From contig MHAZ01000001.1 of NCBI GenBank assembly GCA_001803165.1, forward strand, positions 124,001-188,000: a stretch of DNA of 64,000 nt. The letters run 5' to 3'. A program made the translations under genes and the position numbers. Source of the stretch: Stygiobacter sp. RIFOXYC2_FULL_38_25. Lineage in GTDB: Bacteria > Bacteroidota > Ignavibacteria > Ignavibacteriales > Melioribacteraceae. Position 1 is the first letter of the stretch; each line of letters starts with the position of its first letter. Below, one piece after another: positions 1 through 8,041 of this stretch. The notes under the pieces are model-generated. The model was not told the DNA's origin. It saw only the letters and a program-made list of their open reading frames with translations, and made no database searches.

Positions 1-912
1 GAACTACGCATAAAATATCTCAGCAGAAAAGGTTTGATAACTCAAATTGTAGATTCTTTGAAGGATGTTCCAAAAGAAGAAAAACCAAAAGCCGGTAAAG
101 CTGTTAATGAGTTGAAGAATCACACCAATAGTTCTTTTGAAGAATTGAAATTGAAATTGGAAAGTGAAACTATTAACAGGGAAGAGTTCATTGATTTGTC
201 ATTGCCGGGTGTTGAGAAGGCGATTGGCAGCAAACATATTATTACACAGACGCTTGATGAGATCAAAAATATTTTCAAAGGATTAGGTTTCTCCGTTTAC
301 GAAGGTCCCGAGTTAGAAAGCGATTACAACAATTTTACTGCACTAAATTTTGCAGAAGATCATCCTGCGCGAGATATGCAAGATACTTTCTTTGTTACTG
401 ATAAATTTTTATTGAGAACGCATACATCTCCGGTTCAAATTAGATTGATGACTTCAAAACAGCCGCCTCTGCGCGCGATTATGCCCGGCAAAGTTTACAG
501 AAATGAAGCAGTAAGCGCAAAAAGCTATTGCTTGTTCCATCAGGTAGAGGGTTTGTATGTTGATACTGATGTAACTTTTGCAGAATTAAAAGGAACGCTT
601 GTTGCGTTTGTAAAGCAATTTTTTGGACAAGATGTTCAGTATAGATTTCGTCCAAGTTTCTTCCCATTTACAGAACCAAGTGCCGAAATGGATATTTGGT
701 GGGAGCCGAAAGGTAAAGAGGGAAGATGGATGGAGATTCTTGGTTGCGGTATGGTTGATCCAAACGTTTTGAGAAATGTTGGTATTGATCCCGAGAAATA
801 TGTTGGTTACGCATTTGGAATGGGAATAGAGAGAACAGCAATGCGCAAGTATGGCATTGATGACATCAGAATTTTATTTGATAATGACAAGAGATTTTTA
901 ACTCAATTTTAA
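1..912 (+). CDS. pheS: Phenylalanyl-tRNA synthetase alpha subunit, 5' partial
   Basis: This is the catalytic alpha subunit of the alpha2beta2 enzyme that charges tRNA-Phe in the cytoplasm. The frame is open from base 1: the bases before the TTG at 34 encode ELRIKYLSRKG, which matches the N-terminal coiled-coil region of PheS. The gene therefore starts upstream of the window and 34 is not its start. The class II core is clear, with motif 2 around YRNEAVSAKSYCLFHQVEGL, the WWEPKG stretch, LGCGMVDPNVL, and motif 3 as GMGIERTAMRKYGIDDIR near the C-terminus. pheT lies downstream, separated by one small gene and about 220 nt of non-coding DNA, so the usual tight pheST pair is interrupted. Confidence 0.97.
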   Translation, partial: ELRIKYLSRKGLITQIVDSLKDVPKEEKPKAGKAVNELKNHTNSSFEELKLKLESETINREEFIDLSLPGVEKAIGSKHIITQTLDEIKNIFKGLGFSVYEGPELESDYNNFTALNFAEDHPARDMQDTFFVTDKFLLRTHTSPVQIRLMTSKQPPLRAIMPGKVYRNEAVSAKSYCLFHQVEGLYVDTDVTFAELKGTLVAFVKQFFGQDVQYRFRPSFFPFTEPSAEMDIWWEPKGKEGRWMEILGCGMVDPNVLRNVGIDPEKYVGYAFGMGIERTAMRKYGIDDIRILFDNDKRFLTQF

Positions 913-1019
913 TTGGTGTGTTGGTGAATTTGTGGACAAATTCTTTAGCCACGAAGTCGTTAGGTGCTAAAAAGATTACTGAATATTTTATAATTAATTG
1001 GATGTTAGAAAGGATAAAA

Positions 1020-1337
1020 ATGCATCAAATATTTATAGATAAATTCATTATTCCAGAATCTTCTTTAGATGAGTTTTCAGAAAGAATGAATTATAACAGA
1101 GAATTCATAAAGAAAATATCTGGATTTGTTCAAGATAAAGTTTATAAAAGTATCGATGAGCAAGGAAACAGTTTGATTATTACAATAGCAGAATGGGAAG
1201 ATGAATTATCCTTAACAAAAGCAAAAGAGTTGGTTCAGAATGAATATAAACGCATAAATTTTAATCCACCGGAATTTATGTCAAAACTGAACGTAAAAAT
1301 GGAAAGAGGAACTTATCAAGAAATAGATACATACTAA
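1020..1337 (+). CDS. Small antibiotic-biosynthesis-monooxygenase (ABM) fold protein
   Basis: A 105-residue protein beginning MHQIFIDKF. The pattern of an N-terminal beta strand, a helix with FSERMNYNREFIKKISGF, a strand with a WEDE turn, and a second helix resembles the ferredoxin-like ABM/EthD dimeric alpha-beta barrel. Such proteins include heme- and quinol-degrading monooxygenases and many of unknown role. An upstream in-frame ATG exists at 918, but the ATG at 1020 follows an AGGA motif and starts exactly where the fold starts, so I prefer it. A 7-bp inverted repeat at 926-943, between pheS and this gene, has no clear T-run. The substrate cannot be named, and its place between pheS and pheT looks like an insertion. 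Confidence 0.7.
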   Translation: MHQIFIDKFIIPESSLDEFSERMNYNREFIKKISGFVQDKVYKSIDEQGNSLIITIAEWEDELSLTKAKELVQNEYKRINFNPPEFMSKLNVKMERGTYQEIDTY

Positions 1338-1559
1338 ATTTATAAACACCTAGCCAACCCATCATGCCGACCGCCAAAACATACCCGGCATTTGGTTGCT
1401 TTTAAGTAGTAGCACAGGCTTGGTCTCGCTATGCGGGAATCGAAGTAGTTCTTTTAAGTAAGTTTCAGAAAATAATTAACAAAGTCTTTGCAAGGCAGCA
1501 TTGCTAAATTGGGCTGCGGCTTATGGCAAGACATCAAGAAGAACTAAAAAGGTGACACA
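1338..1559 (+). other. Non-coding stretch before pheT with possible structured leader
   Basis: I see no gene here, but several complementary segments. ATGCCG at 1364-1369 can pair with CGGCAT at 1386-1391. AGTTCTT at 1447-1453 can pair with AAGAACT at 1539-1545, just before the ribosome-binding AAGGTG. This second pairing encloses an imperfect hairpin between 1484-1491 and 1525-1531 with inner GCAGC/GCTGC pairing. The elements CTTTTAAGTA at about 1400 and 1451 are near-repeats. The layout would suit a 5' leader controlling pheT, but no phenylalanine-rich leader peptide or T-box signature is visible. It may also be the remains of an insertion. Confidence 0.35.
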
Positions 1560-3962
1560 GTGAAGATTTCTCTTAATTGGCTGAAAGATTACATTGATTT
1601 GAGCGGCATTTCTGCTGAGGAAATTGTTGAAAAGATAACTTATGCCGGTTTGGAAGTTGAAGAAGTGGCTGATCAGTCTATGAACTTTACAAACATGATT
1701 GTTGGTTTTGTTAAGGATAGAAAGAAACATCCAAACGCTGACAAGCTTTCTCTTTGCATCGTTAGTGACGGCACTCGTGATTATAATGTTGTTTGTGGCG
1801 CTCCAAATGTTGCTGCCGGACAAAAAATAGCTTTCGCTAAAATTGGGACTATAATTCCAAACGGCGGATTCAAGATTGAGAAAGCAAAAATTCGTGGTGA
1901 AGTTTCCGAAGGAATGATTTGTTCTGAAAGGGAGCTTGGAATTAGTGATAATCACGAAGGCATAATGGTTTTGGATTCTTCTTTGGCTGAAGGAACCGAA
2001 TTATCTACTGCACTTGGTTTAGATGATGTAACAATGGAAATCAACATTACACCCAACAGAGCAGATGCATTAAGCCACATTGGTGTTGCTAGAGATTTGT
2101 GTGCGATATTTAATCGTCCGCTAAAATATCCAAACATTGATTTGAATGAATCCGGCAAGAAGTCGGAAGAATTAGCTGCTGTTGAAATCAGAGATTCACA
2201 GAAATGTCCCCGCTATATAGGTAAAGTAGTTTCAAATGTTGAGATAAAAGAATCGCCGGAGTGGATGAAGAAGAGATTAAAGAGCATCGGCTTGCGTCCA
2301 ATTAACAACGTTGTGGATGTAACAAACTATGTACTTCACGAAGTTGGTCAGCCGCTTCATGCATTCGATTTGGATAACCTTGCACATAAGAAAATTGTAG
2401 TTCGCCGCGCAGAAGAAGGTGAAAAGTTTGTAACTCTTGATTCAAAAGAGCGCAAAATGAAATCATCTGACTTAATGATTTGCGATGCGGAAAGATCGGT
2501 AGCTATTGCGGGTGTAATGGGAGGCGAAAATTCGGAAGTAACTGCTACCACAAAAAACATATTAGTTGAGAGCGCGTATTTCAATCCTTCGTCGGTTAGA
2601 AAAACGGCTAAAAATTTGGCGCTATCTACAGATGCTTCTTACCGCTTTGAAAGAGGAACAGATTATAATATTACACTTTGGGCAGCCAAACGTGCGGCAC
2701 AATTAATCCAGCAAACTGCGGGTGGTGAAATTGCCTTAGGTGAAATTGACGCTTATCCAAATCAAATTCTATCACCAAAAGTTGAAGTTCGTTTTGCTCG
2801 CATTAACAAAATTCTCGGTTATGAAATTCCTAAAGTAGTTGCTGAAAGAATTTTAACTAATCTTGGTTTTGTTGTTGTAGAGAAGTCGGAAGAAAAATTG
2901 TTTGTTGAAATTCCATCTTACCGTGGCGATGTTGAACGTGAAATTGATCTTATTGAAGAAGTAGCAAGGATTTATGGCTACAATAACATTCCCGAAATAA
3001 ACAAAATCTCCATTACACTGGAAGAAAAAGTTGATCAATCGGAATTTACCGACCGATTAAGAACGGTTTTTAACTCACTCGGATTCTATGAAATAGTAAC
3101 TAACTCGATGCTCAGCGAAAATATCGCAACAAAATTTGGTAGCCCGGTTTCTGTGTTAAATCCGCAAAGTAGCGAAATGTCTCACATTAGACCTTCGTTA
3201 TTGCCCGGGATGTTAACTACTGTTGCTAATAATCTTAAAGTAAGCGAAAAAGATTTGATGCTATTTGAATTGGGCAAAATCATAAATAAAAAGAATAACG
3301 CCATAATTAGTTTCGATGATTTTGAAGAGACAGAAAATTGCGTTGCAATCATTACTGGAAATTCAGTTAGGACAAAATGGTACGCTAAGGACAAACAATT
3401 TGACCTTTATGATTTGAAAGGAATTGTTGAAGTTCTTTTAAGTAAGCAACTACCTGGAGTTCAAATAACTTTTGAAAGAGGATCTGCATCAAGTAAAAAT
3501 TATAAAAATGGGCTGAATGTTCTTGTTAACGAAACCACCATAGGTGAAATTGGTGAATTGAGAGACTCGGTTGCTGCAATTTTTGATGTTAACCAAAAAA
3601 CTTACGCTTTAGAGATAAATATAGACGAGTTGAAAAAGATTGTAACTCCTAAAAAATCATTTAACGAATTATTGAAGTTTCCTAAGGTTTACCGTGATTG
3701 TGCCTTCGTTTTAGATGCCGATATTGAATCCGGGCAAGTTGTGGAAGTTATTAAACAATCGAGCACTAAACTATTGCATAATGTAATCTTATTTGATATT
3801 TTCCAAAGTGAAAGTTTAGGTAAGCATAAGAAAAGTCTTGCATTTCAGTTAGAGTATTTTGACTTAGCCCGAACTTTGACAGAGGAAGAAGTTGATAAAG
3901 ATTTTAGAACTGCGATAAAAGCAGTAGAAACTAAATTTACGGCACAATTAAGAGGAACTTGA
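1560..3962 (+). CDS. pheT: Phenylalanyl-tRNA synthetase beta subunit
   Basis: The 800-residue beta subunit of phenylalanyl-tRNA synthetase, of usual family length, which binds tRNA and edits misacylated product. It starts MKISLNWLKDYIDL at a GTG preceded by AAGGTG. In order it has: the N-terminal domain; the EMAP-like tRNA-binding domain at about residues 40-150 (HPNADKLSLC, VVCGAPNV); the B3/B4 editing domain (GLRPINNVVDVTNYV, HAFDLDNL); the B5 domain with the RIY segment at EVARIYGYNNIP; the catalytic-like domain (NPQSSEMSHIRPSLLPG); and a C-terminal FDX-ACB anticodon-binding domain (FPKVYRDCAFVLD). The next gene begins immediately after its stop, so the genes are probably co-transcribed. 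Confidence 0.97.
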   Translation: MKISLNWLKDYIDLSGISAEEIVEKITYAGLEVEEVADQSMNFTNMIVGFVKDRKKHPNADKLSLCIVSDGTRDYNVVCGAPNVAAGQKIAFAKIGTIIPNGGFKIEKAKIRGEVSEGMICSERELGISDNHEGIMVLDSSLAEGTELSTALGLDDVTMEINITPNRADALSHIGVARDLCAIFNRPLKYPNIDLNESGKKSEELAAVEIRDSQKCPRYIGKVVSNVEIKESPEWMKKRLKSIGLRPINNVVDVTNYVLHEVGQPLHAFDLDNLAHKKIVVRRAEEGEKFVTLDSKERKMKSSDLMICDAERSVAIAGVMGGENSEVTATTKNILVESAYFNPSSVRKTAKNLALSTDASYRFERGTDYNITLWAAKRAAQLIQQTAGGEIALGEIDAYPNQILSPKVEVRFARINKILGYEIPKVVAERILTNLGFVVVEKSEEKLFVEIPSYRGDVEREIDLIEEVARIYGYNNIPEINKISITLEEKVDQSEFTDRLRTVFNSLGFYEIVTNSMLSENIATKFGSPVSVLNPQSSEMSHIRPSLLPGMLTTVANNLKVSEKDLMLFELGKIINKKNNAIISFDDFEETENCVAIITGNSVRTKWYAKDKQFDLYDLKGIVEVLLSKQLPGVQITFERGSASSKNYKNGLNVLVNETTIGEIGELRDSVAAIFDVNQKTYALEINIDELKKIVTPKKSFNELLKFPKVYRDCAFVLDADIESGQVVEVIKQSSTKLLHNVILFDIFQSESLGKHKKSLAFQLEYFDLARTLTEEEVDKDFRTAIKAVETKFTAQLRGT

Positions 3963-4277
3963 TTGTCAGAAACTTCAAAATATGATTTGTTCTTGGATGA
4001 ACTAAGTGCTCTTGAAAAGCAAATCTATATTTATATTCAAAAGGGAACTGAATTAGCCGAGACGAATCAAGGCTTAAACAACCGAATTTCCTTACTAGAA
4101 CGGGAAAATGAATCACTTAAGAAAAAAATAGTAGAAATTGAATCAAAAGTTAGTAGAACCTTGTTAAATGATCAGAACATTTTTGGTGACGATGCATTTA
4201 ACGTTGAAGAAAAAGAAGCATTGAAGCACAAGATTTCAGAATTGATAGCCAGAATTGACTATCATTTACGTTCATAA
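3963..4277 (+). CDS. Small coiled-coil protein upstream of zapA
   Basis: A 104-residue protein starting at a TTG that directly abuts the pheT stop. Residues of about 15-70 form a long heptad-patterned helix (LEKQIYIYIQKG, LNNRISLLERENESLKKKI), so a coiled-coil dimer is likely. It has no signal peptide, membrane segment or enzymatic motif. Its position next to zapA and its size and composition resemble ZapB-like accessory division proteins, but I see no specific sequence signature, so that role is inference from neighbourhood. The start is uncertain because only the TTG fits the spacing, and pheT sequence supplies any ribosome-binding site. Confidence 0.65.
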   Translation: MSETSKYDLFLDELSALEKQIYIYIQKGTELAETNQGLNNRISLLERENESLKKKIVEIESKVSRTLLNDQNIFGDDAFNVEEKEALKHKISELIARIDYHLRS

Positions 4278-4306
4278 CAATTTTGTTGGATGTAGGTTGG
4301 CTCAAA

Positions 4307-4606
4307 ATGACTGAAAAAAAGAAGCTTAAAGTAAAAATCTTTGATAGAGAATATTCACTACTAGTTGAAAACCAAGAAATAGCTGCTGAATTAGCTGAAT
4401 ACGTAAATTCTATAATGGAAGAAACACGCGACGAATTACCTGATCAACCAAAAGATACAATAGCAATTATTGCTGCTCTAAATATTGCTTATGATTTATT
4501 TGTTGAAAAGAATAGATTTCGTGAATTCAGCATTCAAGCTACAGACAAAGTGAAAAAGATTAAGCTTCTTCTTAACGAATCTAAGTCATTAGCCAACCAA
4601 TCGTAG
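4307..4606 (+). CDS. zapA: Cell division protein ZapA
   Basis: ZapA is a cytoplasmic protein that binds and bundles FtsZ filaments at the Z-ring. The 99-residue product has the family layout: an N-terminal beta-rich head (KLKVKIFDREYSLLVEN, with the typical I-x-x-x-Y-x-L pattern), the segment AELAEYVNSIMEETR, and a C-terminal coiled helix (IAIIAALNIAYDLFVEKNRF). A longer reading from a TTG at 4283 adds eight residues unlike the family, so I use the ATG at 4307. Neighbours are a coiled-coil protein upstream, then a probable 6S RNA and rny downstream. In many bacteria the 6S RNA gene follows zapA. Confidence 0.9.
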   Translation: MTEKKKLKVKIFDREYSLLVENQEIAAELAEYVNSIMEETRDELPDQPKDTIAIIAALNIAYDLFVEKNRFREFSIQATDKVKKIKLLLNESKSLANQS

Positions 4607-4610
4607 TTTA

Positions 4611-4808
4611 CCGCACTGCCGGTTTTATACGAAAGAACTAACAAATTATATAACCTAAGGGTTATTGACTCGCGGCGTGTATTACAGGCCTCACCCGATT
4701 CGTCGGGCTCTCGGTTTACCGGGACTAGTGGAAGTAAAAAGCGTCGGGCAATTCCCCACATTACGGGTAGATATAGTTCTTTTCAAGATAATTTACCGGC
4801 CAGTGCGG
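4611..4808 (+). ncRNA. ssrS: Probable 6S RNA
   Basis: About 198 nt of non-coding DNA between zapA and rny can fold into one long hairpin. Bases 4611-4618 pair perfectly with 4801-4808, 4619-4623 with 4795-4799 (one bulge), and 4632-4640 perfectly with 4774-4782. The interior is open, with short hairpins including CCCGA-TTCG-TCGGG and CTCGG-TTTA-CCGGG. A long closing stem, an internal bubble, the length of about 200 nt and the position after zapA are the known hallmarks of 6S RNA, which binds the RNA polymerase housekeeping holoenzyme and mimics an open promoter. I cannot run a covariance search, so the family name is inferred from structure and synteny. The strand assumes co-orientation with zapA. 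Confidence 0.72.
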
Positions 4809-4835
4809 AATATATATTTCTTATATGGAGGTCGG

Positions 4836-6422
4836 ATGGATAATATGTTGTTTGTTGTAGGTGGAGCAGTAGCAATAGCCGTTGCTGCGTTTTTACTTGG
4901 ATGGTTCTTAAATTCCAAAGTTGGCAAGAATAGCATTGAAACTGCAAAAAATAGTATTGAAGTCGCTAAAGAAAAATCAAAATCAATAATCGAAGATGCT
5001 GAAAAAGAAGCGAAACATCTTAAGCGTGAAAAACTATTAGAAGTTAAAGATGAATGGCTTAAGAAGAAGCAAGAGTTTGATGTAGATGTTAATGCTAAAA
5101 AACAGAAACTTCAAAACCATGAAAAACAGTTAGAAACCAGAGAAGAAAATCTTGAGAAGAAGTTTGAAGTAGTAACGCAAAAAGAAAAAGATATTAAAAT
5201 AGCTGAGAAGAATGTCGCTACCCAAAAACAAGAATTGGATAGAAAACACTCCGAGCTTGATAACTTGATTGTTGAGCAGAATGTTCGGCTCGAAAAGACA
5301 GCCGGATTAACATCTGAAGAAGCTAAAAAGATGTTAATGGAAAACATGATCAACAAAGCTAAGACCGATGCAGCACAATCAGTTAAAGAGATTCGCGATC
5401 AAGCTAAAGTTGATGCTAAAAAGGAATCACAAAAAATTGTTGTTCAAGCAATTCAAAGAACTGCAGTTGACCACTCCGTTGAATCCACTGTTTCGGTAGT
5501 TCAGATTCAAAATGATGAAATGAAGGGAAGAATTATTGGTCGCGAAGGAAGAAACATTCGCGCATTTGAAGCTGCCACCGGTGTTGATGTAATTGTTGAT
5601 GATACACCTGAAGCGGTTATTCTTTCAGCCTTCGATCAATTCCGTCGTGAAGTAGCAAGAATTTCATTGGAAAGATTAATCTCAGACGGCAGAATCCATC
5701 CGGCGCGTATTGAGGAAGTGGTTGCAAAAGTTCAATCTGAACTTGATGAAGAAATTCAGAAAGAAGGAGAGAACACTATAATTCAACTTGGTTTACACGG
5801 AGTTCACATCGAATTGGTTAAGCACATTGGCAAGATGAAATACCGTTCAAGCTACGGACAGAATTTACTTCAACACAGTATAGAAGTAGCCTACTTAACC
5901 GGCATCATGGCTGCTGAATTAGGATTCGATACCAACCTTGCTAGACGCGCAGGTTTATTACACGACGTAGGTAAAACAATTGATAGAAATGTCGAAGGTC
6001 CACACGCATTACTTGGCTACGATTTAACCAAGAAGTACAATGAACATCCGATTGTTGTTAACGCGGTAGGCTCTCACCATGAAGATATTGAAATGGAGCA
6101 TCCAATTGCTGCTTTAGTTCAAGCTGCCGATGCAATTAGCGGTGCAAGACCTGGCGCGAGACGCGAACCGCTTGAAAGTTATGTTAAACGATTAGAGAAT
6201 TTGGAAACTTTAGCTAAATCGTTTGAAGGCGTTGCCAAAACTTACGCAATACAAGCCGGACGTGAAGTTCGTGTTGTTGTAGAACCTGACAAAGTGGATG
6301 ATGTTTTTGCAGACCGTTTAGCAAATGATATCGCCGCAAAGATTCAAGAAGAAATGGAATATCCCGGACAGATTAAAGTTACTGTTATCCGCGAGTTAAG
6401 AAAAATAGCTTACGCAAAATAA
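4836..6422 (+). CDS. rny: Ribonuclease Y
   Basis: RNase Y is a membrane-anchored endoribonuclease that initiates mRNA decay. The 528-residue protein has an N-terminal transmembrane helix (residues about 3-24), a long charged coiled coil to about residue 200, a KH RNA-binding domain with GRIIGREGRNIRAFE, and an HD phosphohydrolase domain with the metal-binding LLHDVGK and GSHHED motifs. The ATG at 4836 is preceded by GGAGG and gives the standard family length. The frame stays open upstream to 4665, but that part lies in the predicted 6S RNA and does not resemble the family. A terminator follows the stop. Confidence 0.96.
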   Translation: MDNMLFVVGGAVAIAVAAFLLGWFLNSKVGKNSIETAKNSIEVAKEKSKSIIEDAEKEAKHLKREKLLEVKDEWLKKKQEFDVDVNAKKQKLQNHEKQLETREENLEKKFEVVTQKEKDIKIAEKNVATQKQELDRKHSELDNLIVEQNVRLEKTAGLTSEEAKKMLMENMINKAKTDAAQSVKEIRDQAKVDAKKESQKIVVQAIQRTAVDHSVESTVSVVQIQNDEMKGRIIGREGRNIRAFEAATGVDVIVDDTPEAVILSAFDQFRREVARISLERLISDGRIHPARIEEVVAKVQSELDEEIQKEGENTIIQLGLHGVHIELVKHIGKMKYRSSYGQNLLQHSIEVAYLTGIMAAELGFDTNLARRAGLLHDVGKTIDRNVEGPHALLGYDLTKKYNEHPIVVNAVGSHHEDIEMEHPIAALVQAADAISGARPGARREPLESYVKRLENLETLAKSFEGVAKTYAIQAGREVRVVVEPDKVDDVFADRLANDIAAKIQEEMEYPGQIKVTVIRELRKIAYAK

Positions 6423-6425
6423 ACT

Positions 6426-6457
6426 AAGAGCCCCGATTTTATCGGGGTTTCTCTTTT
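6426..6457 (+). terminator. Intrinsic terminator after rny
   Basis: CCCCGAT at 6431-6437 pairs with ATCGGGG at 6441-6447 around a TTT loop, and flanking AAGAG/CTCTT extends the stem. A T-rich tail follows. It lies directly after the rny stop and before coaE. Confidence 0.8.
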
Positions 6458-6463
6458 AATGAG

Positions 6464-7066
6464 ATGAAGAAAATAAAAGTAGCTATAACAGGTGGAATCG
6501 GTTCTGGTAAATCGAGCGTTTCCGATTATCTTGAAAAGAAAGGACACTCAGTTTTAAGGGCAGATTTAATCGCCAAAGAACTGATGGCGCAAGATGCACA
6601 AATCAAAAAGAAGCTGATAGAAGAATTCGGGGAAGAATCATATTCAAACGATAAGCTAAATACAAAATACCTTGCCGCAAATGCATTTTCCAATGAAGAA
6701 AACGTTCAGAAAATAAATTCAATTGTCCATCCGCCGGTGATGGAAAAAATTGATCAGCTTGCCAAAGAAATTTTCAAGAATCAAGATATTGTCTTTATAG
6801 AAACTGCGTTGGTCTATGAAGCCAATCTTGAGGATTTTTTCGATTATGTTTTGCTGGTTTTAGCTGATGAAAAGACTAGAATTGAAAGAATTATCAATAG
6901 GGAGACGGTAACTGAAGAACAGGTTAGAGCCAGAATGCAGTATCAAATCCCGGACGAAGAAAAGAAAGACGATGCCGATTTTGTTCTAGATAACAATACC
7001 ACACTACAAGAGTTGGAGAACAGAGTTGAGTTTCTGCTAATACTAATTAGACAATTAACCGCTTGA
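6464..7066 (+). CDS. coaE: Dephospho-CoA kinase
   Basis: CoaE catalyses the last step of coenzyme A synthesis, ATP-dependent phosphorylation of the 3'-hydroxyl of dephospho-CoA. The 200-residue length is normal. The Walker A P-loop GGIGSGKS sits at residues 10-17, followed by the family's LRADLIAKEL segment (the usual D-x-I), IVHPPVMEKI, and the lid region with RIINRETVTEEQVRARMQ. The nucleotide-binding kinase fold is complete. It starts a new transcription unit, since the terminator of rny lies just upstream, and about 75 nt separate it from the proline dehydrogenase gene. Confidence 0.95.
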   Translation: MKKIKVAITGGIGSGKSSVSDYLEKKGHSVLRADLIAKELMAQDAQIKKKLIEEFGEESYSNDKLNTKYLAANAFSNEENVQKINSIVHPPVMEKIDQLAKEIFKNQDIVFIETALVYEANLEDFFDYVLLVLADEKTRIERIINRETVTEEQVRARMQYQIPDEEKKDDADFVLDNNTTLQELENRVEFLLILIRQLTA

Positions 7067-7141
7067 TCAAAAAAGCTTATTTGCTTTAAAGACCTGCCTC
7101 TCCTAATTTTCATCACTAAAAATTCTTAAATAGGTGCTATA

Positions 7142-8041
7142 GTGAATTTCCTTAATCAACTAATTGTAAAGTTCGTAAAACTGTTGCCGCAACCGGTCGT
7201 TTATGTGTTTGCAAAGCGGTACATTGCCGGCGTTAAGCTTGATGATGCTGTACGAGTAGTAAAAGAATTAAACGCAAAAGGTATTGTTGCAACTATGGAT
7301 GTTTTAGGTGAGGCTGTTTCTACAAAAAAAGAAAGTGAAGATGCCAAGAAAGAATGTCTTGAAGTCCTGGATACGATTAACAAGAACAAACTCAACGCAA
7401 ATTTATCGCTAAAACCTACTCAGTTGGGATTAGCAATTGATGAACAATTTTGTTTTGAACAAGTAACTGAAATCTTGGAACGTGCGAAAAGCTACAATAA
7501 CTTTGTTAGAATTGATATGGAAGATTCTCCCTACACAGATGTAACGATTAAGTTGTTTAATAGAGTCCGAGAGAAATACAACAATGTTGGTATTGTTGTG
7601 CAAGCGTATCTGAAGCGTACACTGAATGACGTAAAGGAGCTTGATAAATCCGGTACCAACTACCGTTTGTGCAAAGGTATTTATGTAGAGCCGGCAGAAA
7701 TTGCTTACAAAGAATACCAGAGAGTTCGTGAAAACTATCTTGATATTCTAAAACAGATGCTTGATGATGGGAACTACGTTGGCATTGCAACTCACGATGA
7801 CTATTTAGTTGAGAGCTCGTATAAAATTTTGAAAGAAAAGAACATTACAAAAGATAAGTATGAGTTCCAGATGCTCTATGGTGTAAAGGAAAGTTTAAGA
7901 GATAGAATAAACAAAGACGGACACAAAATTCGCGTTTATGTTCCGTTTGGAGAACATTGGTATAAGTACTCCATAAGAAGACTGCAGGAAAATCCAAACA
8001 TGGCTTGGTATATTGTTAAAAGCCTTTTTTCGTTTAACTGA
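7142..8041 (+). CDS. putB: Proline dehydrogenase
   Basis: A monofunctional FAD-dependent proline dehydrogenase that oxidises L-proline to pyrroline-5-carboxylate and passes electrons to the quinone pool. The 299-residue protein is a beta/alpha barrel of the short bacterial type. Visible family features are ATMDVLGEAV near residue 50, NLSLKPTQLGL, FVRIDMEDSPYTD (strand carrying the FAD-contacting region), VQAYLKRT, RLCKGIYVEP, ATHDD, FQMLYGV, and the C-terminal substrate-binding helix with YVPFGEHW and RRLQENP. It starts at a GTG behind AGGTG. Its stop overlaps the tsaD start by one base. No pyrroline-5-carboxylate dehydrogenase is seen in the window. Confidence 0.93.
   Translation: MNFLNQLIVKFVKLLPQPVVYVFAKRYIAGVKLDDAVRVVKELNAKGIVATMDVLGEAVSTKKESEDAKKECLEVLDTINKNKLNANLSLKPTQLGLAIDEQFCFEQVTEILERAKSYNNFVRIDMEDSPYTDVTIKLFNRVREKYNNVGIVVQAYLKRTLNDVKELDKSGTNYRLCKGIYVEPAEIAYKEYQRVRENYLDILKQMLDDGNYVGIATHDDYLVESSYKILKEKNITKDKYEFQMLYGVKESLRDRINKDGHKIRVYVPFGEHWYKYSIRRLQENPNMAWYIVKSLFSFN

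Noticed and set aside
926-943. Terminator after pheS
   Set aside because: GAATTTG/CAAATTC pairs with a TGGA loop, but no T-run follows and the stem is AT-rich.
918-1019. Longer start of the ABM-fold protein
   Set aside because: Residues before 1020 lack similarity to the fold; AGGA precedes the ATG at 1020.
4534-4761. Minus-strand 75-residue ORF over the zapA end
   Set aside because: Antisense to zapA and to the structured RNA; no independent signal.
4665-4835. N-terminal extension of RNase Y
   Set aside because: The extra 57 residues lie in the predicted 6S RNA, lack family similarity, and a GGAGG precedes the ATG at 4836.
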